From assembly GCA_022821145.1 (NCBI GenBank), contig JAJEEE010000001.1:1-59601 (forward strand): a stretch of DNA of 59,601 nucleotides, written 5' to 3'. Position 1 is the first letter of the stretch; every line of letters begins with the position of its first letter. The DNA comes from Acidobacteriota bacterium. GTDB taxonomy: Bacteria > Acidobacteriota > Terriglobia > 20CM-2-55-15. Below the pieces are notes generated by a model, which had not been told where the DNA came from, did no database searches, and saw only the letters and a list, made by a program, of their open reading frames with translations. Positions 7,912-17,132 of this stretch are shown piece by piece. The position numbers and the translations under genes were made by a program.

Positions 7912-9516
7912 TCATACCGCGCCGGGCAGGAACCGCGGTATCTCGCGGCGTCGGCTCGCCTGCTCGTAGGCGTAGGCCAGGCCGAGCAACGTCGGCTCGC
8001 TCCAGGCTCTCCCGAAGAACGAAACGCCCAGCGGCAACCCCCCGTCCAGGCCCATCGGCACGGTGACGTGCGGGTAGCCGGCGACGGCCGCGGGTTGGGA
8101 GGCGTGGCCGACGCCGACGTCGCCCCGCGCGTAGTCGGTGAGCCACGGCCGGCCGGCGGTGGGCGCGGCCAGGGCGTCCAGTCCGAAACGATCCATGACG
8201 GCGTCGATGCCCTCGGCGCGCGCCAGGCGCCGGCACGCGGCCAGCGCGTCCAGGTAGGCCGGGCTGGTCAGGGGGCCGGCGGCCGAGGCCGCGCGGAACC
8301 GTTCCTGGCCGAAGTGGAGCATTTCCCGGTCGGCGTGCGCCTGGTTGAAGGCGATCAGCTCACCGAGCGTGTGGACGGGGACGTCGTCGGAGAGCGTTCC
8401 CAGGTACCGGTCGATCCCGTCCTTGAACTCGTGGAGCAGGACGATGAACTCGGGTTCTCCGAGCCGGTCGGCGTTGGGAATCGCCGCCGGGTCGACGACG
8501 GTGGCGCCCGCGGCCCGGAATACCTCCAGCGTCGATTCGAAATGGCCCCAGACCGCGTCGCCGGGGTTGAAGTTCCGCGCGATGCCGATCCGGGCGCCCC
8601 GGAGCGCGTCCCGATCCAGGAACCGCACGTAGGCGTCGTGGAACACCGCGTCGTCCGCCAGCGTCGCGCCGTCGGCCGGGTCGGGTCCGGCGATGACGCC
8701 CAGCAGCCGCGCCGCGTCGGTCACGGTGCGGGCGATCGGGCCCGCCGTGTCCTGGCTGGCCGCGATCGGGATGACGCCGGTCCGGCTGACGAGCCCGACG
8801 GTCGGCTTGACGCCGACGACGCCGTTCATGGCCGCCGGGCAGACGATGGAACCGTCGGTCTCGGTGCCCAGCGCCAGCGGCGCCATGTTGGCCGACACGG
8901 CGACCGCGGAGCCGGAGCTCGAGCCGCACGGGTTGCGGTCCAGCGCGTAGGGGTTCCGGCACTGGCCCCCGACGGCGCTCCAGCCGCTGGTGGAGCGCGC
9001 GCCCCGGAAGTTGGCCCACTCGCTCAGGTTGGCCTTTCCCAGGATGGTCGCCCCGGCCGCTCGGAGCCGCGCCACGATGAACGCGTCCCGCGTGGCGAAG
9101 GAGTTCTCCAACGCCAGCGAGCCGGCCGTCGTCGGCATGGCGCCCGCGGTCTCGATGTTGTCCTTGACCAGGACGGGAACGCCCGCCAGCGGCCGCGGCG
9201 CGCCGGGTGGATCCGGCCCGGACCCCGCGGCGACGGCGTCCGGGTTCGTCCGGATGACGGCTCGCAACGCGGGACCCTGCCCATCGAGCGCCCGGATGCG
9301 TTCCAGGTAGCGCGCGGCGACGGCGTCCACCGTCCAGCGACCGGATGCGATGCCGTTCCGGATATCGGCGACGGTGACTTCCTCCAGCTCGAAGTCGGCG
9401 GACGGCGTCCGGTCCGATGCGGGGCCGTTGGCGGGCGGCGGCGTCCGGCAGGCCGAGGCCACGGAGGTCGCGCCGATCACGGAGGCCTCGAGGAACCGTC
9501 TGCGGGAGACAGTCAC
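7912..9516 (-). CDS. Amidase-signature enzyme with Tat-type signal
   Basis: Amidase-signature serine hydrolase of about 534 residues. The catalytic Lys lies in [18 protein letters not shown], and the cis-Ser and nucleophilic Ser lie in [17 protein letters not shown] followed by [11 protein letters not shown]. The GTG at 9516 is chosen because it gives the N-terminus [18 protein letters not shown], a twin-arginine signal ending at an Ala-Cys pair that could be a lipobox; an upstream in-frame ATG at 9639 would add a basic, low-complexity extension lying in the MITE-like element. The substrate is unknown; family members act on many amides. Only 14 nt separate its start codon from the MITE-like element. 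Confidence 0.88.
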   Translation of the reverse strand: MTVSRRRFLEASVIGATSVASACRTPPPANGPASDRTPSADFELEEVTVADIRNGIASGRWTVDAVAARYLERIRALDGQGPALRAVIRTNPDAVAAGSGPDPPGAPRPLAGVPVLVKDNIETAGAMPTTAGSLALENSFATRDAFIVARLRAAGATILGKANLSEWANFRGARSTSGWSAVGGQCRNPYALDRNPCGSSSGSAVAVSANMAPLALGTETDGSIVCPAAMNGVVGVKPTVGLVSRTGVIPIAASQDTAGPIARTVTDAARLLGVIAGPDPADGATLADDAVFHDAYVRFLDRDALRGARIGIARNFNPGDAVWGHFESTLEVFRAAGATVVDPAAIPNADRLGEPEFIVLLHEFKDGIDRYLGTLSDDVPVHTLGELIAFNQAHADREMLHFGQERFRAASAAGPLTSPAYLDALAACRRLARAEGIDAVMDRFGLDALAAPTAGRPWLTDYARGDVGVGHASQPAAVAGYPHVTVPMGLDGGLPLGVSFFGRAWSEPTLLGLAYAYEQASRRREIPRFLPGAV

Positions 9517-9530
9517 GTCCCGGCCGCCGC

Positions 9531-9694
9531 TAGGAGCCTGTGGTGAAACACCGGCTGCATTCGACCGGCGACGCATCCAGTCCGGACGGCGTTGCTCGTC
9601 GGCCGCATATCGGGAACAGGCTCCCTTCTCGCGCCTCACCGGACGGGCGCCTCACCGGTCTCGGTGCGACGCGGGGTTTCACCACAGGCTCCTA
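9531..9694. mobile_element. MITE-like element, 164 bp, with perfect 19-bp terminal inverted repeats
   Basis: TAGGAGCCTGTGGTGAAAC at 9531-9549 is repeated as its exact reverse complement at 9676-9694. The element is bounded by TA on each side of the inner 17-bp repeat, consistent with a TA target duplication as made by IS630/Tc1-mariner-type transposases. The ~126-bp interior has no coding capacity and no transposase. It sits between the small sulfite-reductase-linked gene and the amidase. The TAG stop of the former (9692-9694) lies inside the right terminus. No second copy was seen in the window. Confidence 0.6.
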
Positions 9695-10261
9695 TAGCCG
9701 AGCGGCGATCTGGTCGAGGCTGTCGACGCCGTCGCCGTGGATGATGAATCCGTAACGCCTGAGGGCGTCGGCTTCCCGGACGGCGGTGCAGCCCGCGCCG
9801 AAGAGCCGATCCAGGGCGGCGTCGACGCCGGGACGGAGCGCGGCTTCGGTCGCATCGGTGTTGGGCGCGTGCACGCGATCGTTGAACGCGAGCTCCCAGG
9901 CGGCCGGCCGCGGAACGATGCCGGGGGGGAAGCCGGGCTCTCCGATCAGCGTGCGCGTCAACGCGAGCGCGCGGCGGAACGTGTCCAGGACGCGCTCGGA
10001 CACGCTCCCCGCCAGGGCCTTCTTGTTCGCGTAGAGGATGCCCGGACCCGGGTCGGCCAGGTCCAGCGCGAGGTTGCCCTGCCGGCCGATGATCATCACG
10101 CCGGGTCCTCGCGGGACGTGCGCGTAGTCGGCCAAGTCCACCCACTCCGACGGATGGGCCGTGTCCTCGCGCCAACGCGCGAAGACGGGCAGCAGCGCGT
10201 CGACGGGAACCGGGTCGGGGGCGTCGACGAACAGCTTGACGTTGATTCGCTGCAGGTCCAC
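9692..10261 (-). CDS. Conserved hypothetical protein cotranscribed with sulfite reductase
   Basis: 189 residues, soluble, no signal peptide or membrane segment and no motif I recognise. It begins MDLQRINVKLFVDAPDPV, with a central RGPGVMIIGRQGNLALDL stretch, and ends ARL at a TAG that belongs to the terminal repeat of the adjacent MITE-like element, so the original C-terminus may have been longer. It starts 6 nt after the sulfite reductase stop, indicating one operon. A role in siroheme sulfite reduction or sulfur assimilation is inferred only from position. Confidence 0.75.
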   Translation of the reverse strand: MDLQRINVKLFVDAPDPVPVDALLPVFARWREDTAHPSEWVDLADYAHVPRGPGVMIIGRQGNLALDLADPGPGILYANKKALAGSVSERVLDTFRRALALTRTLIGEPGFPPGIVPRPAAWELAFNDRVHAPNTDATEAALRPGVDAALDRLFGAGCTAVREADALRRYGFIIHGDGVDSLDQIAARL

Positions 10262-10267
10262 CCTCGG

Positions 10268-12406
10268 CTACGCCTTGCTGTAGACCGACTGCGCCTGCTC
10301 GAGGAACAGGGCGGCCTCCTCGACCCGCCGGCGGGAGTCGTCCGGTGTGACCTCGCCGCCGTTGGCGCCGTCGGCCCGGAAGAAGTTCTCGGCGAACGGC
10401 TTGTAGAATTCACCCGTATCGTAGAACAGGCGCCGGAACTCGGCGGCGCAGTCGTAGTTGTCCGACAACAGCAGCCCCCGTGTCGAGAGCAGCGCGTCGG
10501 CGGCGCGCCGCGTCGCGGCCAGCGCGCCGTCGGAAGCCTTCCCGAAGCGGCCGTTGTCCAGGTCGACCGTCGCTTCGAAGACCAGGCGGTCCGCCTCCTC
10601 GAGCATGAACTCGGCCTGATCCACCACCTCGCCGGCGCATTCGCCCACGCCCGTCTCCTTGTGGTACGCCCAGGTCTGGCGATTGTCGAGATAGGCTTCG
10701 GGATCCTCCTCGTAGGCCTTGAGCGCGAATTCGCCGATCTCGGCCTTCATCCGGGCCTTCCCCATGCGTTCCACGAACGCGGAGAACGTCTCGCCCTCCA
10801 TCCTGTTCGCGGCGTAGAACTCGCCGAGACGCTCCAGGACCCGCGGCGCGCGGCGGGCCGGCACCTTGCCCGTGACCATGCCGTAGGACGCCGCGTTCCC
10901 TTCGGTCGTGCCGCCCAGGACGACCTGGAAGACCGGAGCCGTGAAGTTGCCCTTCCGTTGAACGGATCCCAGGAAACCGACGTCGGCGATGTGGTGCTGC
11001 CCGCACGAGTTGAAGCACCCGCTGATCTTCACCTTCAGGTCGCCCCGGCCGGCGGCGGCGGACATGCCGCCGGCGAACTCCTGGTCGAGGATGGCGGCCA
11101 GGCCGCGCGACGACGTGATTCCCAGCTTGCAGGAATCCGTGCCGGGGCAGGCCGTGACGTCGGCCATGCGCGACGCGTTGGGCCGGGCCAGTCCGAGCCG
11201 GTCCAGGTCGGCATGGAGCGCCGGGAGATCGCGCATCGAAACCCAGCGAAGCATGATGTTCTGGCTGACCGTGGTCCGAACGGTGTCCCGGATGTAGCGG
11301 CGCGACGCCTCGGCCAGGCCGCGCAACTGGTCGGCCGTGATGTCGCCCAGGGGCAGGGACACCTCGACGATGGAATAGCCCTCCTGGGCCTGCGGCCGCA
11401 CGTTGGTTTCGAACCAGGTCGCGAACACGCCGTCCCGGAGGGCGTCGGCGGGCAGCTCGGACGGCCCGGCCAAGGGGCCTTCGCTGTATTCGGCGGCGGA
11501 GGCGACGAGCGAACGCCAGCGCGCGTCCGACGGCAGCTTCCGGCGTTCGTCCTCGACCAACCGCTTGAACTCGGCGAGTCCCAGCCCTTCGACCAGGAAC
11601 TTCATGCGCGCGCGGGCCCGGTTCTCCTTCTCTCCGAGGCGGGCGAAGACGCGCGCCATCGCCTGAGCGAGGGGCAGCATCTCCCCGGCCGGGACGAATT
11701 CGGAATAGAGCTTCGCCTGGTGCGGGATCGCGCCCAGACCGCCGCCCACGTACACGCGGAAGCCCTCGATGGGGCGTCCGTCCTCTTCGCCGAGCACCGC
11801 GACGGCGCCGATGTCGTGCATCCGGGCCAGGCCGCACGCGCGTTCGGCGCAGCCGGAGTAGGCGACCTTGAACTTGCGCCCGAAGTTCTGCGCGTCGGGA
11901 TGGCGCAGCAGGAACCGCGCCATGGCCTGCGCATGCGGCGTCACGTCGAAGACCTGGGTCGGGCAGACGCCGGCCTCCGGGCAGGCCGTGACGTTGCGCA
12001 CGACGTTGCCGCACGCTTCCCGGGTGGTGATCCCGACCTCCGCCAGGCGGCGCATCATGTCCGGCGTGTCGTCGATGTCCACGAAGTGGAACTGGACGTC
12101 CTGGCGCGTCGTGATGTGACTGACGCCGTCGGAGATTTCCTCGGAGAGGTCGGCCAGGCAGATCATCTGCTCGGCCGTCAGCATGCCCAGCGGGATCTTG
12201 ATGCGCTGCATCTGGACGCCGGGTTGCCGCTGGCCGTAGACGCCGTGCCGGAGCCGGAACTCGGTGAAGACCTTCTCCGGAGTCTGCCCCGCCTGGACGC
12301 GGCGCAACTGCTTCTCGAAAACGTCGATTTCTTCCCGGACATCCGCGGGAAGGCGAGCCCAGCGGCCGCCGTTGCCCGATCCGGGAGAGGCTTCCGTCGT
12401 GGCCAT
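10268..12406 (-). CDS. Ferredoxin-type siroheme sulfite/nitrite reductase with extra C-terminal helical domain
   Basis: 712 residues. Two nitrite/sulfite reductase half-domains are present; the [4Fe-4S]-siroheme ligands are Cys420 and Cys426 (ACPGTDSCKLG) and Cys464 and Cys468 (GCFNSCGQHH). It catalyses six-electron reduction of sulfite to sulfide or nitrite to ammonia. Sulfite is favoured because the divergent operon encodes APS reductase and ATP sulfurylase. Family members are usually about 550-600 residues; residues ~590-712 form an additional helix-rich domain after the core, resembling a HEPN-like bundle without an obvious catalytic motif. The leader carries GAGGGAG before the ATG. It is transcribed divergently from tauE-cysHDN. 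Confidence 0.9.
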   Translation of the reverse strand: MATTEASPGSGNGGRWARLPADVREEIDVFEKQLRRVQAGQTPEKVFTEFRLRHGVYGQRQPGVQMQRIKIPLGMLTAEQMICLADLSEEISDGVSHITTRQDVQFHFVDIDDTPDMMRRLAEVGITTREACGNVVRNVTACPEAGVCPTQVFDVTPHAQAMARFLLRHPDAQNFGRKFKVAYSGCAERACGLARMHDIGAVAVLGEEDGRPIEGFRVYVGGGLGAIPHQAKLYSEFVPAGEMLPLAQAMARVFARLGEKENRARARMKFLVEGLGLAEFKRLVEDERRKLPSDARWRSLVASAAEYSEGPLAGPSELPADALRDGVFATWFETNVRPQAQEGYSIVEVSLPLGDITADQLRGLAEASRRYIRDTVRTTVSQNIMLRWVSMRDLPALHADLDRLGLARPNASRMADVTACPGTDSCKLGITSSRGLAAILDQEFAGGMSAAAGRGDLKVKISGCFNSCGQHHIADVGFLGSVQRKGNFTAPVFQVVLGGTTEGNAASYGMVTGKVPARRAPRVLERLGEFYAANRMEGETFSAFVERMGKARMKAEIGEFALKAYEEDPEAYLDNRQTWAYHKETGVGECAGEVVDQAEFMLEEADRLVFEATVDLDNGRFGKASDGALAATRRAADALLSTRGLLLSDNYDCAAEFRRLFYDTGEFYKPFAENFFRADGANGGEVTPDDSRRRVEEAALFLEQAQSVYSKA

Positions 12407-12471
12407 CGTCGGATTCTCCCTCGCGGACGCCTATTCTATACCGAAAAGCGCGCGGCGCGGCAGGGCTATTG

Positions 12472-12501
12472 TTGACCAAAGCTATCGATTAACTCTAGAA
12501 T
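12472..12501 (+). promoter_or_regulatory. Promoter of tauE-cysHDN with overlapping imperfect palindrome
   Basis: TTGACC (12472-12477) and TAGAAT (12496-12501) with an 18-nt spacer make a good housekeeping promoter. An imperfect dyad, GTTGA...TTAAC from 12471 to 12493, covers the -35 and spacer and also lies upstream of the divergent sulfite reductase. Its size and arms resemble operators of Rrf2-type regulators such as CymR. A sulfur-responsive repressor acting on both operons is inferred; no regulator gene is adjacent. For the minus strand a TATAGAAT run at about 12432-12439 may serve as -10. Confidence 0.5.
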
Positions 12502-12557
12502 AGCGTCTCAGAGCATGCGGATCAGGCGATCGGCTGTCGCCGGCTGGACTCGAGATC

Positions 12558-13334
12558 GTGGAATTCAACCTGCTGCTTCCCATCGCCGGATTCGTGGTGG
12601 GCCTGGTTGTCGGCATGACCGGCGTCGGCGGGGGCTCGTTGATGACCCCGGCGCTGATCTTCGGGATGGGTGTCGCGCCCGGCGTCGCGGTCGGCACGGA
12701 CCTGGTCTTCGCCGCGGCGACCAAGTCGGTCGGCGTGTGGAAGCACCGGGCGGCCGGCAACGTCGACTGGCGGCTGACGGGCTTGTTGGCGGCGGGCAGC
12801 CTGCCGGCGGTCGCGGTGTCGCTCGTGTGGCTGGAGGGCGCGGCTTCACGGGAACTGTTGGATGCGCTGGTGCTTCCGGTCCTGGGCGTGGCCCTGCTGC
12901 TGACCTCGGCGGCGCTGGCGTTCAAGAACCGCTGGGTCCTGCGCGCCCAGCGCCGGCTGCGGCGCTCGGGCGCACCGTCCGGTCTGGCCGTGGCGGGGGC
13001 GGGCGCGGCGCTCGGCGTCATGGTGACGTTGTCCTCGGTCGGCGCCGGCGCCCTGGGCGTGACGGTGCTGATGCTCTGCCGGCCCACGATGCCGGCCGAA
13101 CGGCTCGTGGGAACCGACTTGGCGCACGCGTTCCCGTTGGCTTTGGCGGCCGGGTTGGGGCACTGGCGGCTCGGAACGGTCGATTGGGTTCTGCTCGCGT
13201 CGCTGCTGGCGGGTTCGCTTCCCGGAATCTACGTGGGGAGCGCGCTGACCGGCCGGGTGCCCGAGCCGGTCCTGAGGGGGTTGTTGGCGGTCGTCCTGTC
13301 GATGGCCGCGGTTACGTGCTTCTGGGTGCGATGA
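12558..13334 (+). CDS. TauE/SafE family (TSUP) sulfite/organosulfonate transporter
   Basis: 258 residues, seven to eight hydrophobic segments, two repeats each opening with a GVGGGS- or GAGA-type motif (GMTGVGGGSLMTPALIF and SVGAGALGVTVL). TSUP proteins export or import sulfite, sulfonates or related anions through the inner membrane. A GTG start at 12558 is used, about 50 nt after the promoter. Its TGA overlaps the cysH ATG, so transport and reduction are coupled. Probable role: sulfite efflux or sulfate-type anion uptake for the assimilation pathway (inference). Confidence 0.85.
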   Translation: MEFNLLLPIAGFVVGLVVGMTGVGGGSLMTPALIFGMGVAPGVAVGTDLVFAAATKSVGVWKHRAAGNVDWRLTGLLAAGSLPAVAVSLVWLEGAASRELLDALVLPVLGVALLLTSAALAFKNRWVLRAQRRLRRSGAPSGLAVAGAGAALGVMVTLSSVGAGALGVTVLMLCRPTMPAERLVGTDLAHAFPLALAAGLGHWRLGTVDWVLLASLLAGSLPGIYVGSALTGRVPEPVLRGLLAVVLSMAAVTCFWVR

Positions 13335-14041
13335 ATAATCCACGCGTGGACAGGGATCGAATGGCTGAACGCGTCTCGGGCGTCGTCTCGCTGCTGGACG
13401 AGATCGCCCAGTCGCACTCGCCGGCGGCCTTCGCCTCCAGCTTCGGCGCCGAGGACATGGTGCTGCTCGACCTGATCGTGCTTCACGCGCCCCGGATCGA
13501 GGTGTTCACGCTCGACACCGGGCGACTGCCGGAGGAAACCTACCGCCTGATGTCGACGGTGCGGGACCGGTATCCGATCTCCGTGCGTGTCTATTGTCCG
13601 GATACGGCGCAACTGGAATCCTGGGTCGAGCGCAACGGCCCCGACGCCTTCTACCGGAGCGTCGCGCAACGCAAGGAGTGCTGCGACATCCGCAAGGTCG
13701 CGCCGCTGGGGCGGGCGCTGGCGGGCAAGAAGGCGTGGCTCACCGGGCTGCGGCGCGAGCAGTCGCCGGCGCGGGACGGCCTGGAGGTTCGGAGCTGGGA
13801 CGCGGGCAACGGGCTGTACAAGTTCAATCCGCTCCTGGACTGGAGCTGGGACGAGGTCCGGACCTACATCGGCGATCACGGCGTGCCGTACAACGCGCTC
13901 CATGACCAGGGGTACCCCAGCATCGGCTGCGCTCCCTGCACCCGCCCGGTCGAAGACGGCGCGGACATCCGTTCGGGCCGCTGGTGGTGGGAGGACGCCG
14001 GTTCCAAGGAGTGCGGACTCCACGTCGGGGAGGACGGGTAA
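13331..14041 (+). CDS. cysH: Assimilatory adenylyl-sulfate (APS) reductase
   Basis: 236 residues of the PAPS/APS reductase family. Cys117-Cys118 (KECCDIRKV) and Cys200/Cys203 (GCAPCTRP) are the two cysteine pairs that bind a [4Fe-4S] cluster and mark the APS-using type; the catalytic cysteine is in KECGLH near the C-terminus. [13 protein letters not shown] is the nucleotide-binding P-loop-like motif and [12 protein letters not shown] is conserved. The reaction is APS plus thioredoxin to sulfite plus AMP. The ATG at 13331 overlaps the tauE TGA. cysD begins 4 nt after its stop. Direct use of APS explains why no cysC is present here. Confidence 0.93.
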   Translation: MNNPRVDRDRMAERVSGVVSLLDEIAQSHSPAAFASSFGAEDMVLLDLIVLHAPRIEVFTLDTGRLPEETYRLMSTVRDRYPISVRVYCPDTAQLESWVERNGPDAFYRSVAQRKECCDIRKVAPLGRALAGKKAWLTGLRREQSPARDGLEVRSWDAGNGLYKFNPLLDWSWDEVRTYIGDHGVPYNALHDQGYPSIGCAPCTRPVEDGADIRSGRWWWEDAGSKECGLHVGEDG

Positions 14042-14045
14042 CGCC

Positions 14046-14951
14046 ATGAGTGTTCGAACGCGATCGAGCCATCTGGACGTGCTCGAGGACGAGTCCATCT
14101 TCATCCTTCGCGAGGTGGCCGCGGAGTTCCGGAATCCGGTGATCCTGTACTCGGTCGGGAAGGACTCCAGCGTGTTGGTTCACCTGGCGCGCAAGGCCTT
14201 CCATCCCTCGCCGATCCCGTTCCCGCTGCTTCACATCGACACGGGTTACAAGTTCAAGGAGATGATCGAGTTCCGGGACCGTTTCACCGCCGAGATCGGC
14301 GCCCGCCTGATCGTTCACAGGAACGAGGCGGCGATCGCGGACGGTTCCCATCCCCTGAAGCTCGGCGTGGCGCGCTGCTGCGGGCTGCTGAAGACGACGG
14401 CGCTGCTCCAGGCCCTGGAGAACGGCGGCTTCGACGCGGCCATCGGCGGGGCGCGGCGCGACGAGGAGCGCTCCCGCGCGAAGGAACGCGTGTTCTCGTT
14501 CCGCGACGCTTTCGGCCAATGGGATCCCAAGAACCAGCGTCCCGAGCTCTGGCGCCTCTTCAACGCGCGCGTGTTCGAAGGCGAGAGCATGCGCGTGTTT
14601 CCGCTGTCGAACTGGACCGAGTCCGACGTCTGGCACTACATCCGCCGGGAAGACATCCCGATCGTTCCGCTCTATTTCGCCAAGGAGCGGTTGGTGGTCC
14701 GGCGCGGGAACAACCTGATACCGGCCGACGACGCCGGGAACCTCAAGGACGGCGAGGTGCCCGAGACCCGGTGGGTGCGCTTTCGGACCCTGGGCTGCTC
14801 GCCCTGCACCGGCGCCGTCGAGTCCCGGGCGACCTCGGTCGCGGAGATCGCGAACGAGGCGTCGGCCGCCGTGCGGAGCGAGCGCGAAACGCGCGTCATC
14901 GATCACGGGTCCAACACGATGGAAGACAAGAAGAAGGAAGGCTACTTTTGA
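14046..14951 (+). CDS. cysD: Sulfate adenylyltransferase small subunit (ATP sulfurylase)
   Basis: 301 residues, the normal CysD length. The ATP pyrophosphatase P-loop is [20 protein letters not shown], followed by [31 protein letters not shown] and GCSPCTGAV, all CysD hallmarks. With CysN it forms APS from ATP and sulfate, driven by GTP hydrolysis. Its TGA at 14949-14951 overlaps the TTG start of cysN, so the subunits are translationally coupled. Confidence 0.95.
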   Translation: MSVRTRSSHLDVLEDESIFILREVAAEFRNPVILYSVGKDSSVLVHLARKAFHPSPIPFPLLHIDTGYKFKEMIEFRDRFTAEIGARLIVHRNEAAIADGSHPLKLGVARCCGLLKTTALLQALENGGFDAAIGGARRDEERSRAKERVFSFRDAFGQWDPKNQRPELWRLFNARVFEGESMRVFPLSNWTESDVWHYIRREDIPIVPLYFAKERLVVRRGNNLIPADDAGNLKDGEVPETRWVRFRTLGCSPCTGAVESRATSVAEIANEASAAVRSERETRVIDHGSNTMEDKKKEGYF

Positions 14952-16249
14952 GCGAGACGGACGTCGAGCTGCTGCGCCTGACCACGGCGGGGAGCGTCGA
15001 TGACGGCAAGTCGACGCTGATCGGCCGTCTGCTCGTGGACACGAAAGGGGCGTTCGAGGACCAGATCGACGCGGCCCGGGCCTACAACGAGCAGCGGGGC
15101 GGCAACGGCATCGACCTGGCGCTGCTGACCGACGGGCTGCGGGCCGAGCGCGAGCAGGGAATCACGATCGACGTGGCCTACCGCTACTTCGCCACGCCGC
15201 ATCGGCGCTTCATCATCGCCGACACGCCGGGGCACGAGCAGTACACGCGGAACATGGTGACGGGCGCCAGCACGGCCGAAGTCGCGCTGATCCTCGTCGA
15301 CGCGCGCAACGGGATGGTGTCGCAGTCGCGCCGCCACGTCTGCATTGCGCACCTGCTGGGGATCACCGACTTCGTCATCGCGATCAACAAGATGGACCTG
15401 GTCGACTATTCCGAGTCCCGCTTCGGGGAGATTCGTGGAGAGTTCGAGGACTTCTTCGACCGCCTCGGGGTCCGGCACGCGCGGGCCCATCGCGCCTGGT
15501 ACGTACCGCTCAGCGCGCGGCGCGGCGACATGGTGGTGGAACGGGGCGGCGCGATGCCGTGGTACGCGGGACCGACGATGCTGGAGCTGCTGGAGACCAT
15601 CGAGCCGGAAACCGACGAGTCGGTCGCGGGATTCCGTTTTCCGGTCCAGATGGTGTCGCGGCCCCAGACCGAGGAGTGGCCGGACTTTCGGGGCTACATG
15701 GGGCGGGTGTCCTCGGGCACGGTGGCCGTCGGCGACCCCGTCCGCGCGTTGCCGTCCGGAATGACGACGCGCGTCGAGCGCATCGTCACCTTCGACGGGG
15801 ACCTGGACGCGGTGGGACCGGGGCGCTCGGTGACTCTGGCGCTGTCGGACGACATCGACATCTCGCGCGGCGACATGCTGGTCAGCGTCGAGGACGAGCC
15901 GCTGGCGACGCGATCGTTCGCCGCGACCGTCTGCTGGATGTCGGAACGGCCTCTGGAGATCGGCGAGAAGTACCTGATCAAACACACGTCCAAGACCACG
16001 CGTGCCGTGGTCGCCTCAATCGAGCATCGGATCGACGTCAACACGCTCGAGGCCGACTCCGGCGACGCGGGGCTCGCGAAGAACGACATCGGACGCGTGC
16101 AGGTCCGGACGCTCGATGCGCTGCACTGCGACGCGTACCGCACGAACCGGGACACGGGCGCCTTCATCCTGATCGACTCCCAGACTCACGACACCATGGC
16201 CTGCGGGATGATCGACGTTCGCCGCGACGGCCTCGCGATGAACATCTGA
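14948..16249 (+). CDS. cysN: Sulfate adenylyltransferase large subunit, GTPase
   Basis: 433 residues from a TTG start that overlaps the cysD stop. The GTPase motifs are clear: G1 [10 protein letters not shown]3 DTPGHEQ, G4 NKMD. EF-Tu-like domains II and III follow, with [10 protein letters not shown] near the end. Length matches stand-alone CysN; the CysC (APS kinase) domain that is fused in some CysNC proteins is absent, in keeping with the APS-type CysH upstream. It is the last gene of the tauE-cysH-cysD-cysN operon. Confidence 0.95.
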   Translation: MSETDVELLRLTTAGSVDDGKSTLIGRLLVDTKGAFEDQIDAARAYNEQRGGNGIDLALLTDGLRAEREQGITIDVAYRYFATPHRRFIIADTPGHEQYTRNMVTGASTAEVALILVDARNGMVSQSRRHVCIAHLLGITDFVIAINKMDLVDYSESRFGEIRGEFEDFFDRLGVRHARAHRAWYVPLSARRGDMVVERGGAMPWYAGPTMLELLETIEPETDESVAGFRFPVQMVSRPQTEEWPDFRGYMGRVSSGTVAVGDPVRALPSGMTTRVERIVTFDGDLDAVGPGRSVTLALSDDIDISRGDMLVSVEDEPLATRSFAATVCWMSERPLEIGEKYLIKHTSKTTRAVVASIEHRIDVNTLEADSGDAGLAKNDIGRVQVRTLDALHCDAYRTNRDTGAFILIDSQTHDTMACGMIDVRRDGLAMNI

Positions 16250-16252
16250 TGC

Positions 16253-16258
16253 TATTCT
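16253..16258 (+). promoter_or_regulatory. -10 element suggesting leaderless start
   Basis: TATTCT ends 7 nt before the ATG at 16266, so the expected transcription start falls on the start codon. No -35 match and no Shine-Dalgarno are visible. The same spacing occurs at 24876, 30121, 38312 and 47047. Confidence 0.4.
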
Positions 16259-16265
16259 GACAGTC

Positions 16266-17078
16266 ATGCCGCGCCGTGGACGCAGCCGGAAAGGGGCCCG
16301 GGCGCTTCCCGTCGCCGTCGTCCTCGCCTGCGCCGCGGCCGCGGGGTGGTGGGTTTCCCGCACGGTCGTCGACGCGTCGCAACGCCCCGGCGGGGAATAC
16401 GAGATCCTGGACCGCCATCCGCACGATGTGGGCGCCTACACCCAGGGCCTCTACTTCGAGGACGGTTTCCTGTACGAAGGCACCGGCCGCAACGGCCAGT
16501 CGCGTCTGCGCAAGGTCGACATCGCGTCCGGCCGCATCCTCCAGGAAGCCGCCCTGCCGTTCCGCTATTTCGGCGAGGGCATTGCCGAGATGGATTCGCG
16601 CATTTTCCAACTGACCTGGACCAGCGGCCAGGGATTCGTCTACGACAAGGGGACGTTCCGCCAGATCGGCCAGTTCCGGTATCCCGGCGAGGGCTGGGGG
16701 CTCACCAGCGACGGCGAGCACCTCATCATGAGCGACGGGACCCCGTGGCTGCGTTTCCTGGACCCGGTGACGTTCGCCGAAGTGCGGCGGATCGAAGTCC
16801 GGGGACCGTCCGGTCCCGTCGACCAGTTGAACGAGTTGGAGTTCGTCAACGGCTCGGTCTACGCCAACGTCTGGTTCTCGAATTCCGTTCTCCAGATCGA
16901 TCCGGCGTCGGGCGACGTCGTCCGCGAGATCGACTTCACGGCGCTGGAACGCGACGCGCGGCCCGTGGACCGGGAGGCGGTCCTGAACGGAATCGCCTAC
17001 GACGCGGAGGGCGACCGGTGGTTCCTGACCGGCAAGCTCTGGCCCACCGTGTACGAGATCCGGATCGAGGCGCCGTGA
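16266..17078 (+). CDS. Glutaminyl-peptide cyclotransferase (beta-propeller type), membrane-anchored or exported
   Basis: 270 residues. An Arg/Lys-rich start and a hydrophobic segment (~residues 14-33) form a signal anchor. RHPHDVGAYTQGLYFEDGFL is the signature of the plant/bacterial five-bladed propeller glutaminyl cyclase; GLTSDGEHLIMSDGT and LNELEFVNGSVYANVW are further blades. The enzyme converts N-terminal Gln to pyroglutamate on exported proteins or peptides. It stands between cysN and a PQQ-propeller gene on the same strand, but its own -10 element suggests separate transcription. Confidence 0.85.
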   Translation: MPRRGRSRKGARALPVAVVLACAAAAGWWVSRTVVDASQRPGGEYEILDRHPHDVGAYTQGLYFEDGFLYEGTGRNGQSRLRKVDIASGRILQEAALPFRYFGEGIAEMDSRIFQLTWTSGQGFVYDKGTFRQIGQFRYPGEGWGLTSDGEHLIMSDGTPWLRFLDPVTFAEVRRIEVRGPSGPVDQLNELEFVNGSVYANVWFSNSVLQIDPASGDVVREIDFTALERDARPVDREAVLNGIAYDAEGDRWFLTGKLWPTVYEIRIEAP

Positions 17079-17132
17079 GGAAGCGGTCCGTCTCGCCCGC
17101 CCCCGTCGAGTTCTCCCTGCAGGAGGTCCCCT

